Below, piece by piece: positions 23,856-36,200 of a stretch of DNA of 64,000 bases (positions are counted from its first letter, which is position 1; each line of letters begins with the position of its first letter). The notes below the pieces were generated by a model. It searched no databases. It worked only from the letters and a program-made list of their open reading frames with translations, and was not told the DNA's origin. The position numbers and the translations under genes were made by a program. The stretch lies in contig CM034099.1 of NCBI GenBank assembly GCA_019914945.1, positions 8,755,001 to 8,819,000 of the forward strand, in the 5' to 3' direction. This stretch comes from Typha latifolia. Its lineage: Eukaryota > Streptophyta > Magnoliopsida > Poales > Typhaceae.

Positions 23856-26800
23856 TTACAGCCCGAAAGAAGTGTTTCTGGACTGTGGAGTGTCTTCTAA
23901 CTTGATGTTCAGCTGATCGCAGACAGGACTGTTTTGCATTTTTCTGGGTGTAGTCTTCAATTTTTTCCTCTTCGCTGGCGGTGTTGAACGTTCAACTTGC
24001 CCAAAGTAGGGTGGGGCCTCAAAGGATGAAGACAAAGAAGCTTGTTCGCCCATCTGAAGCTCTCTGCATGTAGGGGGCGCAGCCCAAGATAAGGGACGCA
24101 CTGAAGCATGGACATGTACAACACTCAATCATTAGATCATTTGTCTCAATCATAACTATTAAGCATGCCATAACTTTCACTTGAGGTACAAACCTTCTTC
24201 TGGTTCAAGAGTCTTTGGCAATCCTGGATCAGCCCCATCACTAGGAGTTGACTGATGTGGGGTGCGCTTTCTCACATAGTTCTCTTGCAGAGGTTTAGGA
24301 ATCTGGAATGAAAATTTAGATAAATGTACACCTTGTCTAATGTACTCCGGATTTTCCATCAAATACCTACATGTTGTTAAAGAAGATAAGAAATCAGTCC
24401 AAATCAACTTTAAGTACACCGGATCTTGTGCAAGGCGAAATTAATGATACACTAAAGAGCTGTTCTTACTTCTTAATGCCTAGTCTTCAAAAGCAATTGT
24501 ATAAAGTAGTAAAAAGATAAGGTAAGAATGGGTACGTAAGCTAACATACTTTTGAACTTCGACCATAGACCTTAGTTTCTTTCCAGTGGGAGAAGAATAA
24601 TACCTGAAAAGTTTATGCCAACAAATTTATATCAAGTTGCACAATAAAGACAGCACAAACTTTTTAAGAAGCAAATTAGTGTGTGTGTATATATATATAT
24701 ACAAGGGGTGCAATCTTAAATAAACAACAGTGGTAACTTAAACTCGAAGTTCCATAACTGGCTTTGCATTCTTTTGGATAGATAAACCATAAGAAATCAT
24801 CAACAGTGGTAATTAAGGATGATTGATGACTTATGACAGCCTGCAATACCTATCGCCTATCACAAGTTCATCTCCAAGCATACTTAGTTCCAAATGACCT
24901 TTGTGTTAGTTTAGAGATGTTTATAAATTACAAAAGGAACGACAAGTTTAACGTTTCAAAAAGAAAGAGGGCACGCTACTTTTCCTATCACTCTACAACA
25001 ACGACACTATGCTACGATACTCATGCCACTCTTTCTAAATTAGGATAATTTTACCTACACCCCTAAACTATTATTGTTTTCCACATCTCTCTGAACTCTT
25101 TTTCATCCAAAAAAACTCCTCTGAACTAAGTAACTAACTAACTACATAAGCTCCCTGGACTAAAAATTTTCTTAGTTCAGTGGTCTTTGTGGATAAAAAA
25201 TAATTCAAGAGTTATATGAAATTTGGTGATAGTTCAGAAAGTCTAAGTGGAATGAGCCCTTCTAAATTCAATGATGAACTACCACAACTATACTTTTTCT
25301 GAAAGTATTTCAGTGATCGACTTCAAAGTCTAATTAATTAAGCTGCCACCAGATGTTGTGTTGGGAAGACCAAAGAAGTCCAACACATCTGCAATCCAAG
25401 AACACTTGATGTTGCTAAAAGGATGTGGCCCTCATTAGAAGTGAATGTCCATTTGGCAGAAATGATTAATATAACCAACCGGAATCCTTGAGATATAAAA
25501 GGCTCTGTTTGGGAACCTGTAACCTCATAGAGAAGGGAAGTTTAGAATTGGCCTATGATTTTACACGAAGTACCTGAAAATTTATGCCAAAAAGTAAAGA
25601 GTGCATATGCAGATCAAACTATCCGTGAGCCCCAAATAACAAAGCTGATATAGACTGCAGTTGTACTAAGGATTTAAGTCTCCATAGTGATGCCCACATC
25701 TATGATTCTCAACCAATCATAAAATGATAAAAGAAGGTACCTCAAAAGATAAAAATAGATACATGTTCCAAAGTATTGCAAGTCAATTCTCACTTCTAAC
25801 TCTGAACGAAAACTGAGATTCTTCATTAGCTTGGCCTAGTGGTGCAGGAAAACAACTGATTGTTTCAGTTCGGCAAGGATGATATACTTAACCGACATCA
25901 GCAATTCTAAATGGATGTTAGATTCTCAGTCAAGAAAAAAAGAGATAATTACTTGCTGGAGGAATAATAAGCTGATAACAACGATGATCATACCAGTGAC
26001 ACGTGCCGTGCCGTGCCACCAACGGCACGGCACGTCTCGACACGACCCGCCGTTCTAATGACACACCCTTGTGTGCCAATTGATCTTCAATAAACTTTTT
26101 AGGATATTTAAAAATGTTTTTAAGTGTTCGATATGTCAATATTTAGTTTTTAATAAATATATACACTAAAAGTTTAAAACCTACATTATAATATTTTACC
26201 TTTAGATTATTTTTTATAAATGACCTATTTTATTAAAGATAAAGCAATAGTTAAATAATAATATTATCTAACACATACTCTGATTTAAGATATTCATTAA
26301 AATTAATATTAATGATTGAACACTTCATAATATAATTAAACACATAATATTAATTGATAATAGTTTAATAATTAAAACTAGTATCTAGTTGAATGTAAAA
26401 TGATGAGAATCAAAGACTTCATTTGCCGGCACAAGAATAACACGAAAATGTTGTATTAAATACTGTCGATATTCTTAAAAACACATTCACTAATAGTATT
26501 GTTCATTGTAATATCTCACGTATTATTCATACAAATAGAAATTTTATAATTTCCCTATAATATGATATGGACATTGAACATACACGAGAATGAACAGCAC
26601 TGACAGAGGCGCAGACAAACTATAAACATATGCAGATTGTGGATATAGAGTATAATAATAATGTTCTAACTATGGTGAGTGTAATTGATATGATGGCAAT
26701 TATAATAAACTCATACCATCCTGTGGGTGCACCTCTCATAATATCCTGCTACCTACAAACTCAAGTCCTCTATAAAAATAATAATTCTTTGAGAATGTTG

Positions 26801-28168
26801 TGTAACAGAGACGCATGCCTTATTTCCATCATCACTGCTACCAGACGGAGTTTCATTATTATCACTATCACCATCATCATTATCATTATCATCAATTTTA
26901 TCTAAGTATTCTAAATGATTAATTAATTTGTTGATTTGATAATGATTGATGAAAATATAATAAATTTAAAAAAAAGGCTCCACAATGGCATAATGACCGG
27001 CATAGCTCGACACGACACGCATGCTGGTTGACACGGGGCGTGTCGACCAACAAGGCTATCCATGTAATAACATAGTAATTATAAATCAACTTCTTTTTCG
27101 TTTTAATAACTTTCAGGGTAGGATTTAAATACTTATGATAATAATGATAAACTTCAACATTAAAATGATTTCATGTTACTTTTACCATCATTACACATTA
27201 GGCTGAATTATAACATTGTGATATTCATGCTTCTCTTTTGAAACTCCATTTATTAATCGCAGCAACTTCATTTTTCCTCAAGTACTTCTGCAATCAACTC
27301 CAAAGTTTAATATATATTGAAGGTTCAACAAGGAGGAGAGAAGGAAAGGAGGTTTAGAAGATTTGCAGTCCAAGAAGATTTGATGGTTCTAAAATTGGCG
27401 AAAGGCATGGCCATCAATGAAACAGATTCCAGAAAAGGATCAATATAGCAATCCAAATCCTTAAGATATAAAGGATCTGTTTTGAATGTTGCCAACTTGC
27501 CACTATAGAATTTTCAACCCGACATAAGGAAGACGATCATTGGTTAAACAATTAAATTTGACAAGTGAAGCTATTACAAGGAGTAGAACTACGTACACAT
27601 CTGCGAACTTGGTGCTGCCTTCACCTCTGATTCTAAGCAATCTCTCCCAACCAGGAGGGGGCTGAGCAATATTGGGTTTGTCAATTGCCCAGAGCCTACT
27701 GCCATCCTGTGATATATCTGTTGGATCTTCACATGATATATCAGGGCGCCATTCACGAGCTCGTTCACATCTAAAAGGTTCTTCCAGAATGCTCTCACGT
27801 ATTTCTTCGTACTGCTCTTTTGTCGGAATAAGCCTCCACTTAAAACAATCTGCGCATTGTACTGTGAATGCCCCAATGGAAGGCAAAACTCGGCTAGACG
27901 AATTTGATGGTAAGAGGCTTCGGGAGGATGAATCAGGATTCTCTACATTATCAGTAACTGCTACAGCATCTTGACTTTTATCATTTGCATCAGGGTTGTA
28001 AGTCGCCAGCTGATTTGATGCATCTTCAGTGGAAATATAATATTTATCTTCCTCTTTATCAACCTCAGAAATGTCTAGGGAGACTTTTCGGCTCTTTTTG
28101 GAAGGTCGTGGAGATTTAGAAATATCTTTCTTAGGTTTAGGGAGAACATCTTCCAGATTTGACTGCAT
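23856..28168 (-). CDS. MBD2: CW-type zinc finger and methyl-CpG-binding-domain protein (MBD2-like)
   Basis: Nuclear chromatin protein. Four coding exons (28168-27597, 24603-24550, 24366-24194, 24100-23856) join in frame to 1044 nt, 347 residues plus stop. Residues about 100-155 form a CW zinc finger with ligands C105, C108, C134 and C146 and the motif CFKWRLIPT. Residues about 160-225 form the MBD (QPPPGWERLLRIRGEGSTKF, then SPTGKKLRSM). It ends with PKPLQENYVRKR and a basic KRKKLK cluster. The Ser-rich first 95 residues look disordered. The start is the first Met downstream of the acceptor; the frame stays open into the upstream exon, so a longer N-terminus is possible. Plant MBD2 and MBD4 are close relatives, so the number is tentative. 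Methyl-CpG binding should not be assumed for this subclass. Intron 2 (3 kb) contains a repeat element. Confidence 0.92.
25310..27510. repeat. Diverged direct duplicates flanking the GGCACG element
   Basis: The right copy (about 27280-27510) reads TTTGCAGTCCAAGAAGATT, TTCTAAAA and ATCCTTAAGATATAAAGGATC. The left copy (about 25310-25560) reads TCTGCAATCCAAGAACACTT, TTGCTAAAA and ATCCTTGAGATATAAAAGGC, in the same order and orientation. Divergence is clear, so the duplication is old. Confidence 0.65.
25988..27050 (-). mobile_element. GGCACG-family DNA element, copy 1 (decayed)
   Basis: The ends are rich in CACGTGCCGTGCC and GGCACGGCACG words on the left and CGACACGACACG and GGGGCGTGTCGAC words on the right. 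The interior matches the copy at 51315-52490, including TTTTTAGGATATTTA and CATATGCAGATT. On the minus strand a decayed peptide parallel to that of the other copy can be read (for example VHPQDGMS and QSAYVYS). The superfamily is not determined. Confidence 0.7.
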
Positions 28169-28188
28169 TTGAGTCAATGATTCTGTTC

Positions 28189-30106
28189 CTGTTGTCAGAA
28201 AACATAGGATTCCGTAAATATAATTGTGTGTCAACCCTGAAGTAATGATTTTTTAACGGTTGCGAAGCTTAAACTGCAAAGGAGGGAAAACTGAGGACAA
28301 TACAATTGTGTGTCAGAACAGTGTGGACTAGAATTGCGATGCAGGTAGACATATCTAAGATATGGCAGAAAATAATGAAACTGCATGTATGCCGCCACTG
28401 GAAAATAAGTAAAATTTACATCCGACCCGTCATAAGGATGTAAAAACAGAATACACCAGTGCATATGGCAAAGAGATAATACTTCATGAAAACATGCTTC
28501 AATCGCCATGTCATATGGCAAAGACAAATTCATACATACTAAACAAGTGCAATAACATGTATTTACTATCTCAAACTGCTAAAAATGATCAATACTTTTG
28601 GCAGTGTAACATAAGTAGAATTTTGAGCAGTGTAAGAAAGCAATCCAGCTAAGCTGCCGCATGAAATAACGCCATCAGTTCCAAAGCTACTGTGACATGA
28701 GCTTTCAAAAATCATAAGTATGAATGTTGATAGCTTAGTTAGTTGATCATTCTGTCCACTTAACCACTTGAGGTGCAAAAAGTTATAACAAATATCTCCG
28801 ACTAGGAACCTTCAGAACTTGAGGGTTACAGTTTGAAAGTGTCCAAATACATGCCAATGCCACAAATAAATGAAATCTCCATTTTTGTAGACTTTAAGAC
28901 ATTGTCCGGTTCTTAATAAAGGGCACGGTACAGGTCTAGCCTAATATATAATGTCTTTCTCCTGTCAATCTCATGAAAGCTAACAGCATCTCACTTAAGC
29001 ATGGAGGTCACAGACATAGATGATGAGCATCTTCAGATATTTAAACCCATGGAGAGCAGAAGATGAATGCTGTCATGAAAGGAAGGTGAGAGATACAACA
29101 GAGAAGAACTTGTAAAGGGATATAATAAAATTAAGAGATATTGATCTTCCTATGGAAAATTGAAACTGATGAGAAGGAACTCAAGGAAAGAAAGAATGGT
29201 AGTTATACATCATGTTAAGGTTGTTGTCTATATGAAACTAACGACATATAATAAACTTTATATATAGTCTTAAATCAACCAATAATGCTATTGACAATGT
29301 TAATGCGAAATATCTGAACAGAAGAGGCATACTGTATATATAGGACCTCACAAGCTCCAATTAGCTCTCAGAACCACTTTGCAAGTTTACTCACGTCATC
29401 TGGAATCTTAGGGGCACGAATAGAGTGCATATTGTTGGTGATGGAGCTCATTTATCAAAATCAGAAAGCCAAATACGAATTCAATTGACTCTCACAAGAA
29501 AAGTGGGATGTAAAATCAGATGCGTCATCCAGGCAAATTAGGCATGAGGAGTATCTACCAATGCAGAGATGCCTTGGTCGACTATGAGTACATTTTCAAA
29601 GAAGTGCGGAAAACAACCCCCATTGGGAGATAACTTAATAGAGATCCTTAGATGACCCAAAAAGAAAGAATCGGGAGCTGCATGGTCAAGAAAAGAGGAG
29701 ACTTCTGATAATAAGGAAATCCAACAAAATCAGGATCTATGCGAGACCCTACTGGTTCCTTTTTCTTGGCTTCCACCAAGAACTAAATCGAAGCTTGTAG
29801 AATTCCAATATTGCTTTCATTGTTCATGTGCAAACAGAACAAAGCATCATTTCCTCATCCTAATGACTTCAAATTATTACAAGTATTGGATTTGTATTAA
29901 TAGTAAGAAGAATAAAAATAAGGCCTTGTACCTCTATACCAGTTGGAATAACAAATAACTACCTTCCATTTAAATTCTATCATAACAGAATACAAAGATG
30001 CACACTTTCAGGCGCGACACGCCTAGATCCGGCAAACGAATCACAGATTGATCAAAAACTCGTTTGAAATTATAAAAAAGAAAGAAAAAACAATCATCCC
30101 GGCTAC
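28189..30106. other. Leader intron of the MBD2-like gene
   Basis: AT-rich intronic sequence of 1.9 kb. No recognisable element or open frame of interest was seen in it. Confidence 0.45.
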
Positions 30107-30270
30107 CTGAACCAAATCCAGCTCCGGAAAGCCGATGACGCGCCTCGAGGTCCACCGAAAGAGATAGAGGAGTGACCGATCTCTTTCTTCTCTGGCTCGA
30201 TCCTCCTCTAGGGGGGAGGACTGTCAGACAGAGAGATAGGATGCGCTCAGAGCGTTGCTTTCTCCCTTCT
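30107..30270 (-). other. Probable 5' non-coding exon of the MBD2-like gene
   Basis: On the minus strand a CT- and GA-rich, GC-higher stretch ends GGATTTGGTTCAG followed by GTAGCC, a good donor. The next acceptor is at 28188, giving a 1.9 kb leader intron. The upper limit is unknown. The frame through it is open and phase-compatible with the MBD2-like exon (reading ...GAGFGSG into TESLTQM), so coding cannot be excluded. Confidence 0.45.
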
Positions 30271-30963
30271 CTTCCATGTGCAGTGGGGAGAGAATTGGTC
30301 TGCGAAACAAATATGTACCAAATTATATTACCAGATGCAAATAGTAATATTTTGAGTAGATAGCAAAACGGGCGGTGAGATTGTCGGGTACAATGAATCG
30401 TTCTTGTGATCTTGTCAGATGTTAGCCTTGTATTGGGCCTCAAAACTTATTTGTCGAAATGATCCGCCCCCTTAAAAATTAGTATCTTGGTCTCCTCCTA
30501 ACACGTCGGTTGTTAACTCTTGGGCTCAAAATAAAAATATATAAATATATAAAATGCTAAGTTTATTGTGACAGTGGACTCATCAAGTCTTCCTATAAAA
30601 TGTTGATAAGTTTGTATCTTATTTAAAATAAACAGTTGATCTTCTTATGGCTTTTAGTTTTAATGTAAGATACTAAATAGTTGGGATTTTTTTCTTCTTC
30701 TTCTTTTGTTGCATTTATGAAGTGGATTCAAAATAGACTATTTACATAAGTAAGCATGTGGAGACTCTTCTACAATTACAATAGTGGGCATGTAATTATC
30801 ATTGTTCTAACTTTTTTATAACTTTGAAGATGATCAGCATTTACATAATATTTTACAAATAAATAGAAGCTAAATATGCTAAACATTTTAAATTTTTTTC
30901 TTATTTATAGTTTTGGCATTATATTAAAACTTCAACTTAAACAGATTCAACTTTACCAACCAA

Positions 30964-31060
30964 CTATGGTAGAGTTGGTGGGTACCTTTTTCGTGATCAA
31001 AGAGATCATGGGTTCAAGTCCAACCCCAAGAAATATTGTAGCAGTGCGATTGGCTTAGAG
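30964..31060 (+). mobile_element. tRNA-like (SINE-type) promoter remnant
   Basis: A TAGAGTTGGTGGGTAC phrase resembling an A box is followed about 40 bases later by GATCATGGGTTCAAGTCC, a good pol III B box. This spacing and wording fit tRNA-derived SINE heads. No tRNA fold could be built with confidence. Confidence 0.4.
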
Positions 31061-31189
31061 GAGCAGGGTCGAAATTGTTTGGTGACTTGGTGATTTAGCT
31101 CGACTCAGTTGATGGCTCGATGGTGCAGTTAGATTAAAAAAGCAGCTCAGTAGCGCGACAGCTTGGAGCAGATCTTGGTGGCGTTTTGT

Positions 31190-31411
31190 AACAACCCAAC
31201 CCTAAAAAAAAATTAATTAATTTTGGGCACGACATGGCCGGCCTCGTGCCCATGCAAGCTGGTAATGCAGCTTGCGTGGTGGGGGCGCCATGCGCCCACT
31301 GCCGCTGCCGCAGCCAATGGGCTGCAACTAGCTGGCCGCGGTGGGCCCCGGTGCTGCCGCTACCCCTCCTCCACCACATTCCCTCTTTCTTTCTTTAAAT
31401 CTCTCTCTCTA

Positions 31412-31442
<31 letters not shown>

Positions 31443-32575
31443 TGGTCACCTTCTCACTCTACTCTCTCTCTACTACACTCTCTTGCACTCCTTCCTCTCC
31501 TCGTTGCCGACGTTGACCCGCCGCCACCTCCCCGAAGTCACCGCCGCCGGTGAGATCCCTCATTCCCCCTCTCTTTCCTTTTCTTTCTCTCTCTCTCTCG
31601 CGTTCGAACGCACAAAAGACGTTCTCTATATGTGTGAACGCAATGCAGGTGTTCGAACACATCCGACCGCGTTTAAATACACATTTTGCGTTCTATATTT
31701 TTGTGAACCTAATGCAGACGTTCACAAGGGCGTTCAAACATAACCTCTTTAACGTTCGAACGCTACCTAATTTATTTTAATAAAAATAAATAACTAATGT
31801 AATAAGAAAAGACCATAATTAAATGTATCAATATCCGAGATCAGTCTAATCAAATGCATTATAAAATATACTCAATTGAAATAATATCTAAATAAGATCA
31901 TATAATTATGCTGGAAGCCAAAACATGCATATACATAATTATACATATATCCTAATTTGATAAATGCGTCTAAGGGATAAGACTACTCACATCTGATCAG
32001 AAGACGCAAACCACATATCTCTCACATCTGTCAATTAACCGAGTGACAACTCATTACTAGCAATATCCACGGGGTCTCAAATAAAGGGGTTCGAAGTCTG
32101 AAAATATTTATATAATATTAGTTGGTCGTTTATCCAATTAGAATTAGTTCAAATAGAATATAAAAGTTTATTAAGTTTAGAATCACTTCTTTTATTTTGT
32201 ACATAATCTGATCCACATTATAGGTACGATTCAAATATAACATATTATTATCATAAAATGCTAGTTATAACATAAGGAGAAAGGTTTATTTCTTTTTATT
32301 TAAAAAGAAAGAGAAAGAGAAAGGGATATAGAGATACAGAAAGAAGAAGGAAGAGGAGGAAGGAGGAAGCACACCAGCGTTGGTAGCACGGCGGCGGCGA
32401 CGGTGGGTCGGAGATGGTAGCAACGAGAGAGAGAGAGAGAGAGAGAGTTTGAGGGAAAGAGGAGAGTGAGAGAGATTGAAAGAGAGAAAGTGGAGAGAAG
32501 AAAAAGAGAAAGAGACAGTGGGGAGGAGGGAAAACGATGGCAGTGCGGGGCCTACCATGCCAGCTAGCCATGTGA
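31190..32575. repeat. Inverted pair of LTR-like GC/CT-rich segments
   Basis: The plus strand at about 31325-31560 reads CTAGCTGGCC..GGTGGGCCCC..GCTGCC, then a CT-rich tract. The reverse complement of 32330-32570 reads CTAGCTGGCATGGTAGGCCCCGC..CTGCC, then a CT-rich tract ending in ACGACGGCGGC-like words. They are inverted copies of one family about 0.8 kb apart. The CT tract includes a GA/CT microsatellite at 32427-32448. The pair lies between the MBD2-like and NUP160 genes. Confidence 0.6.
31598..31768. repeat. Cluster of GTTCGAACG words
   Basis: GTTCGAACG occurs at about 31602 and 31754, with related GTTCGAACAC, GTGAACGCAATGCAG and GTGAACCTAATGCAG words in between. It looks like a degenerate array of a ~60-base unit downstream of the left CT tract. 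Confidence 0.55.
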
Positions 32576-33227
32576 TCTTAGATTCGTTGGAAATCTCTTT
32601 TCAAGGGTGACAACATATCCAAAATTTAGGTAGATCGAAGGATTAGATTATCCGCAGCTTCCTTCGATAGTTACGTTTGTAATCTAGTCTAGAACCATTA
32701 TGGATCGGATCAAACCGGTTCATAACAGTATTCTACATTCTTAGATATAGAAAATTCATAAAAAATATATATAATTATAATGTCAAAATAGTATTATGAA
32801 ATACAACTAACCAAACACTTGTTTACCAAATATATTATTATAAAGTATAACAAATCAAACATGTATTTAAAAAATACAACATTATAAAATACAATTAACC
32901 AAATAATTAATTTGTTTATCTATATACAATATCTAGAGAAACCTGTATTTTTTAATATATATATATATATATATTTTTTTTTTTTTAAATATAAGAAACC
33001 AAACAACCCTATGTGTAATAGTTAAGGCTATAATAAAATAGATTCCTTTTCGTATTTACCTAAACAGCTATTTTGGTTTAAAAAAAAAAAACTCCAAAAC
33101 CTCCACAAAAGCTGGCCCAAAGCCTTTAGAACTAGACCCTCGAGGTACTTCGTCCCCTCTCCTCCGTTCAAACCCCCTCCCAAAACCCTTCCTCCTCTCC
33201 CCGCTTCCCCTCCTCCTCCTCGTCGCA
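32576..33227 (+). promoter_or_regulatory. NUP160 upstream region
   Basis: The last 120 bases before the ATG are pyrimidine-rich (CCCCTCCTCC-type) and end TCGCAATGGC, a good start context. Farther up is AT-rich with a TA run and a T tract at about 32955-32990. No certain TATA box can be assigned. Confidence 0.4.
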
Positions 33228-36200
33228 ATGGCGGCCGCGGCCCGACCTCTCGGCGGCGTCGAGGTCCCCTTACCGGGAAGCGACAGGGTCCGCTGGGTTG
33301 AGGTTACCGTCCCCTCCTCCACCTCATCGTCGCCGCCTCCGCCGCCTCCCTCCAACCCCTTGCCCGTTCGCAACGCTTCAGGATGCCACGTCATCGTCGA
33401 CGACCCTCAGGCTTACTTCATTTGGTATCTCCTTCCTTTCTCCGCTCCTTGTCCTGTGCTTTACATATGGATTTGGACTTATTTTATCTACTAAAGCGAT
33501 CAAGAATTGGAGCAGAGTGTGATTTATCTTTACCGCTAGCTTTTTGGGTTGTTCTTAGATTAGGGGATTTTTGTTTTTGTTTTTTCTTAATATTCAAAGG
33601 TGTACTAGTTGGTACTTAAGTTTTGTATCTACAAGGGACTCTATCATCTTGCTGCAGTAGTTTTTTAGTTGCTAGTTGCTATGTCATGAACTTGATCTAA
33701 CCAGTTTGGGGCCTCTGTTAAACTTTTTGCTTAGACTCTGACACGAACTCCGGTAATCATGGACAAAATTATAGGTATGAAAAAAGAATCAAGAAGAAAC
33801 GGTGAACTAATACACAGTAATTTTATGGCTTCAGAATTAATCCTTTACTGATACCTTTAGCTTCATGTGGTTCCTCTAGCTTCAAAATTGCTTTAATTTC
33901 TTGAAATTTGGCTTCAGTGAGATTGAACGGAGTTTTTCTTTTAGCTTATCATTGTTCATTCCTCTAGTGTTGCAGTTTCAAGTCCTGTAAATCGGAGACA
34001 TTCTATACAGAAATGAGGGTAAGGTTGTGTATGTCCTGCACTCCCTAGATACTGACTGATAGGAGCTCATGAGACATCTATTTCTTTTGTCTCTTGAGTC
34101 ATCTGGAACTGTTTTCTCTTTTGTCCAGTCTTCTGTGCATTGTGCAATGTCTCTGGTGTAGGATCGTTCAATGTTGTTTTGATGTAAATAGTGTTGAACT
34201 AATGTTGCTGTAGTCCATGGGTTGGTGGGATTCAGTATATTTGATAAATAATTATCTTTGTGAGTATGTTTAGTGATTGGACAAGTTTCAAGACATTGAT
34301 GGAGGGTTGCAATTTGACACTGTCAAATTGTTGCTATTTGAGTCTGGCTTAAGTGCAAAATTTTGACAAAGGGATAAATAAAGCACCATCAAGGCATCAA
34401 ATGGACAGGATTTAATGAGGACTAGGAAAATACCATTGATTTATTTAAGGTAAAACTCTTTTGAAATCTACATAGAATAAATGAAAAGAGTAAAGAAAGG
34501 GAAAAAAATGTGAAAGATAAAAAAGAAAACAAAACTACTGAGGTTTTAAAAGACTGTAGGCAATAAACGGGTGGATAAGGGATCATGTAGTGCCTAGGCG
34601 GGGCACCGCAAAATTCAAGATGGTTAATGAATAAGCAAATAAAGAAATAATAGTTAGAGAAAAATTAAAATTAATATCTACAATCTAAATAAATATATTA
34701 ATGTATTCTTATTAAGAACTATAGTAAGCTATTCAAATTTGCTAATTCATCAACATGTACAATAGTTTTGAATTTCAAAGTCAATTTGCATATTAAAACA
34801 TGATATGAGATGCTAAGGCGGTTACCTAGCGGGACCTAAGCGGAGCCTAGTTATATTCTATCTAAGGCGGGAGCTTAGGTGGTAAGTTGGAAGTTTTTTT
34901 AAAACAATAAAAACTCCACAAAATTTGTTTAGGTCATTGTAATATCCTATGAACTCTACTTTTAGACCTAAACAACTTGAAACCAAAGTTTCCAAATGAT
35001 TATGAACTTACGGCTCTCATCTTTTTAACATGATCCTATGGCTTCATTTTGACAATTTTGACTATGACATGATAATTTCACCTAATATAAAGCACCAATA
35101 TGTATTTATATGCATGTATATGTATATATAATAAGATTTTATTATCTAAAATGTTATGACCCTAGAATCCTAGTTTGCATTAGTAATGTGCAGGACAGTT
35201 GGAACTTATTAAACAATATCAAAATATAAAATTTGAAAAAGATACTGACACTCCAGATTTGCACTACAATTCATTAAAAGAAAACCTAAGTAACAATCCT
35301 AATTATTCTATGGTGTCAATATTTTCTAGTCGATTCTGTGACACTGATTTCTCACACTTGAAGTTTCCAAACTCATATATCTTTTTATGATTAAAATTTA
35401 AAAGTAGAAGCCGGAAAGGATGTTAATAGCAAGCCAAACTCGTATATCTTTTTAACTTCCTTTTCTTTACGTCCAGCTTCTCAATAACCAAGTTCATTTG
35501 TCATGACTTCCTCCCTATAAATCTTAAATGATCATAAAATGCCTCCTAAAATGACAGAATGATTTTAAAATTTTAGTTGAAAAAATGTATAAACAATCAC
35601 AGAAGACATATCTAAGGTATATTGCTTGATGAGAGGTTATGTGTTGCCATAAAAGTAAACCTACTTTCTTCTACCTTAGTTCTCTGCTTATTCAGCTTCT
35701 CTCTTGATTGTCCATTTTATTATTCTTTTGTGGACCATACAATCATGTGAGGTGCCAACTCTACTTGTTAAACGGCATTATCTGCTAATATATTGTGACT
35801 TTAGCCTTTAAAGAAATGCAGATGTTACTCTATGATCTTTCTTTTCTTTCTCATTTTTCCCTTTTTCAATATTACAGGAGGATTCACCAGAATCTCCCAA
35901 ATGTTCTTGAGGTGATTGCACTCTTTGCGTGCAAAGAATTTCCTGAGACTGGATTGCATCTTGTATTCAAGGAGGCACTCTGTCCGTTTGCTTTCTTATG
36001 CAAAAATGAGGTTGTTTTAGTGCCAATGATGAATCAATTATAGATATTTTCATAACGGGAAGCTCTCTTCAAGAGACTCCTTTTTTTCTCATATATTTCA
36101 TGCTAAACTGTAAACACTGCTTTGTATCTTCAGGTTCAGAGGGCAGAAAATCGATACTCGCTCTATGTATTAACAATTTCAGGAGTTGCTTACTTATGTA

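Larger units (their letters stand above)
24604..27596. other. MBD2-like intron 2
   Basis: A 3.0 kb intron that carries a GGCACG-family element (about 25988-27050) between two diverged direct copies of intronic sequence (about 25310-25560 and 27280-27510). The remainder is AT-rich without other recognisable features. Confidence 0.6.

Noticed and set aside
27672..27974. 100-codon plus-strand frame
   Set aside because: Antisense shadow of the CW/MBD exon.
30172..30363. 63-codon plus-strand frame in the MBD2-like leader region
   Set aside because: Antisense to the likely leader exon and without resemblance to any protein.
30964..31060. A tRNA gene
   Set aside because: A- and B-box-like words are present, but no cloverleaf with acceptor stem could be built; kept only as a SINE-like remnant.
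33068..33394. 108-codon minus-strand frame
   Set aside because: Antisense to NUP160 exon 1; composition driven.
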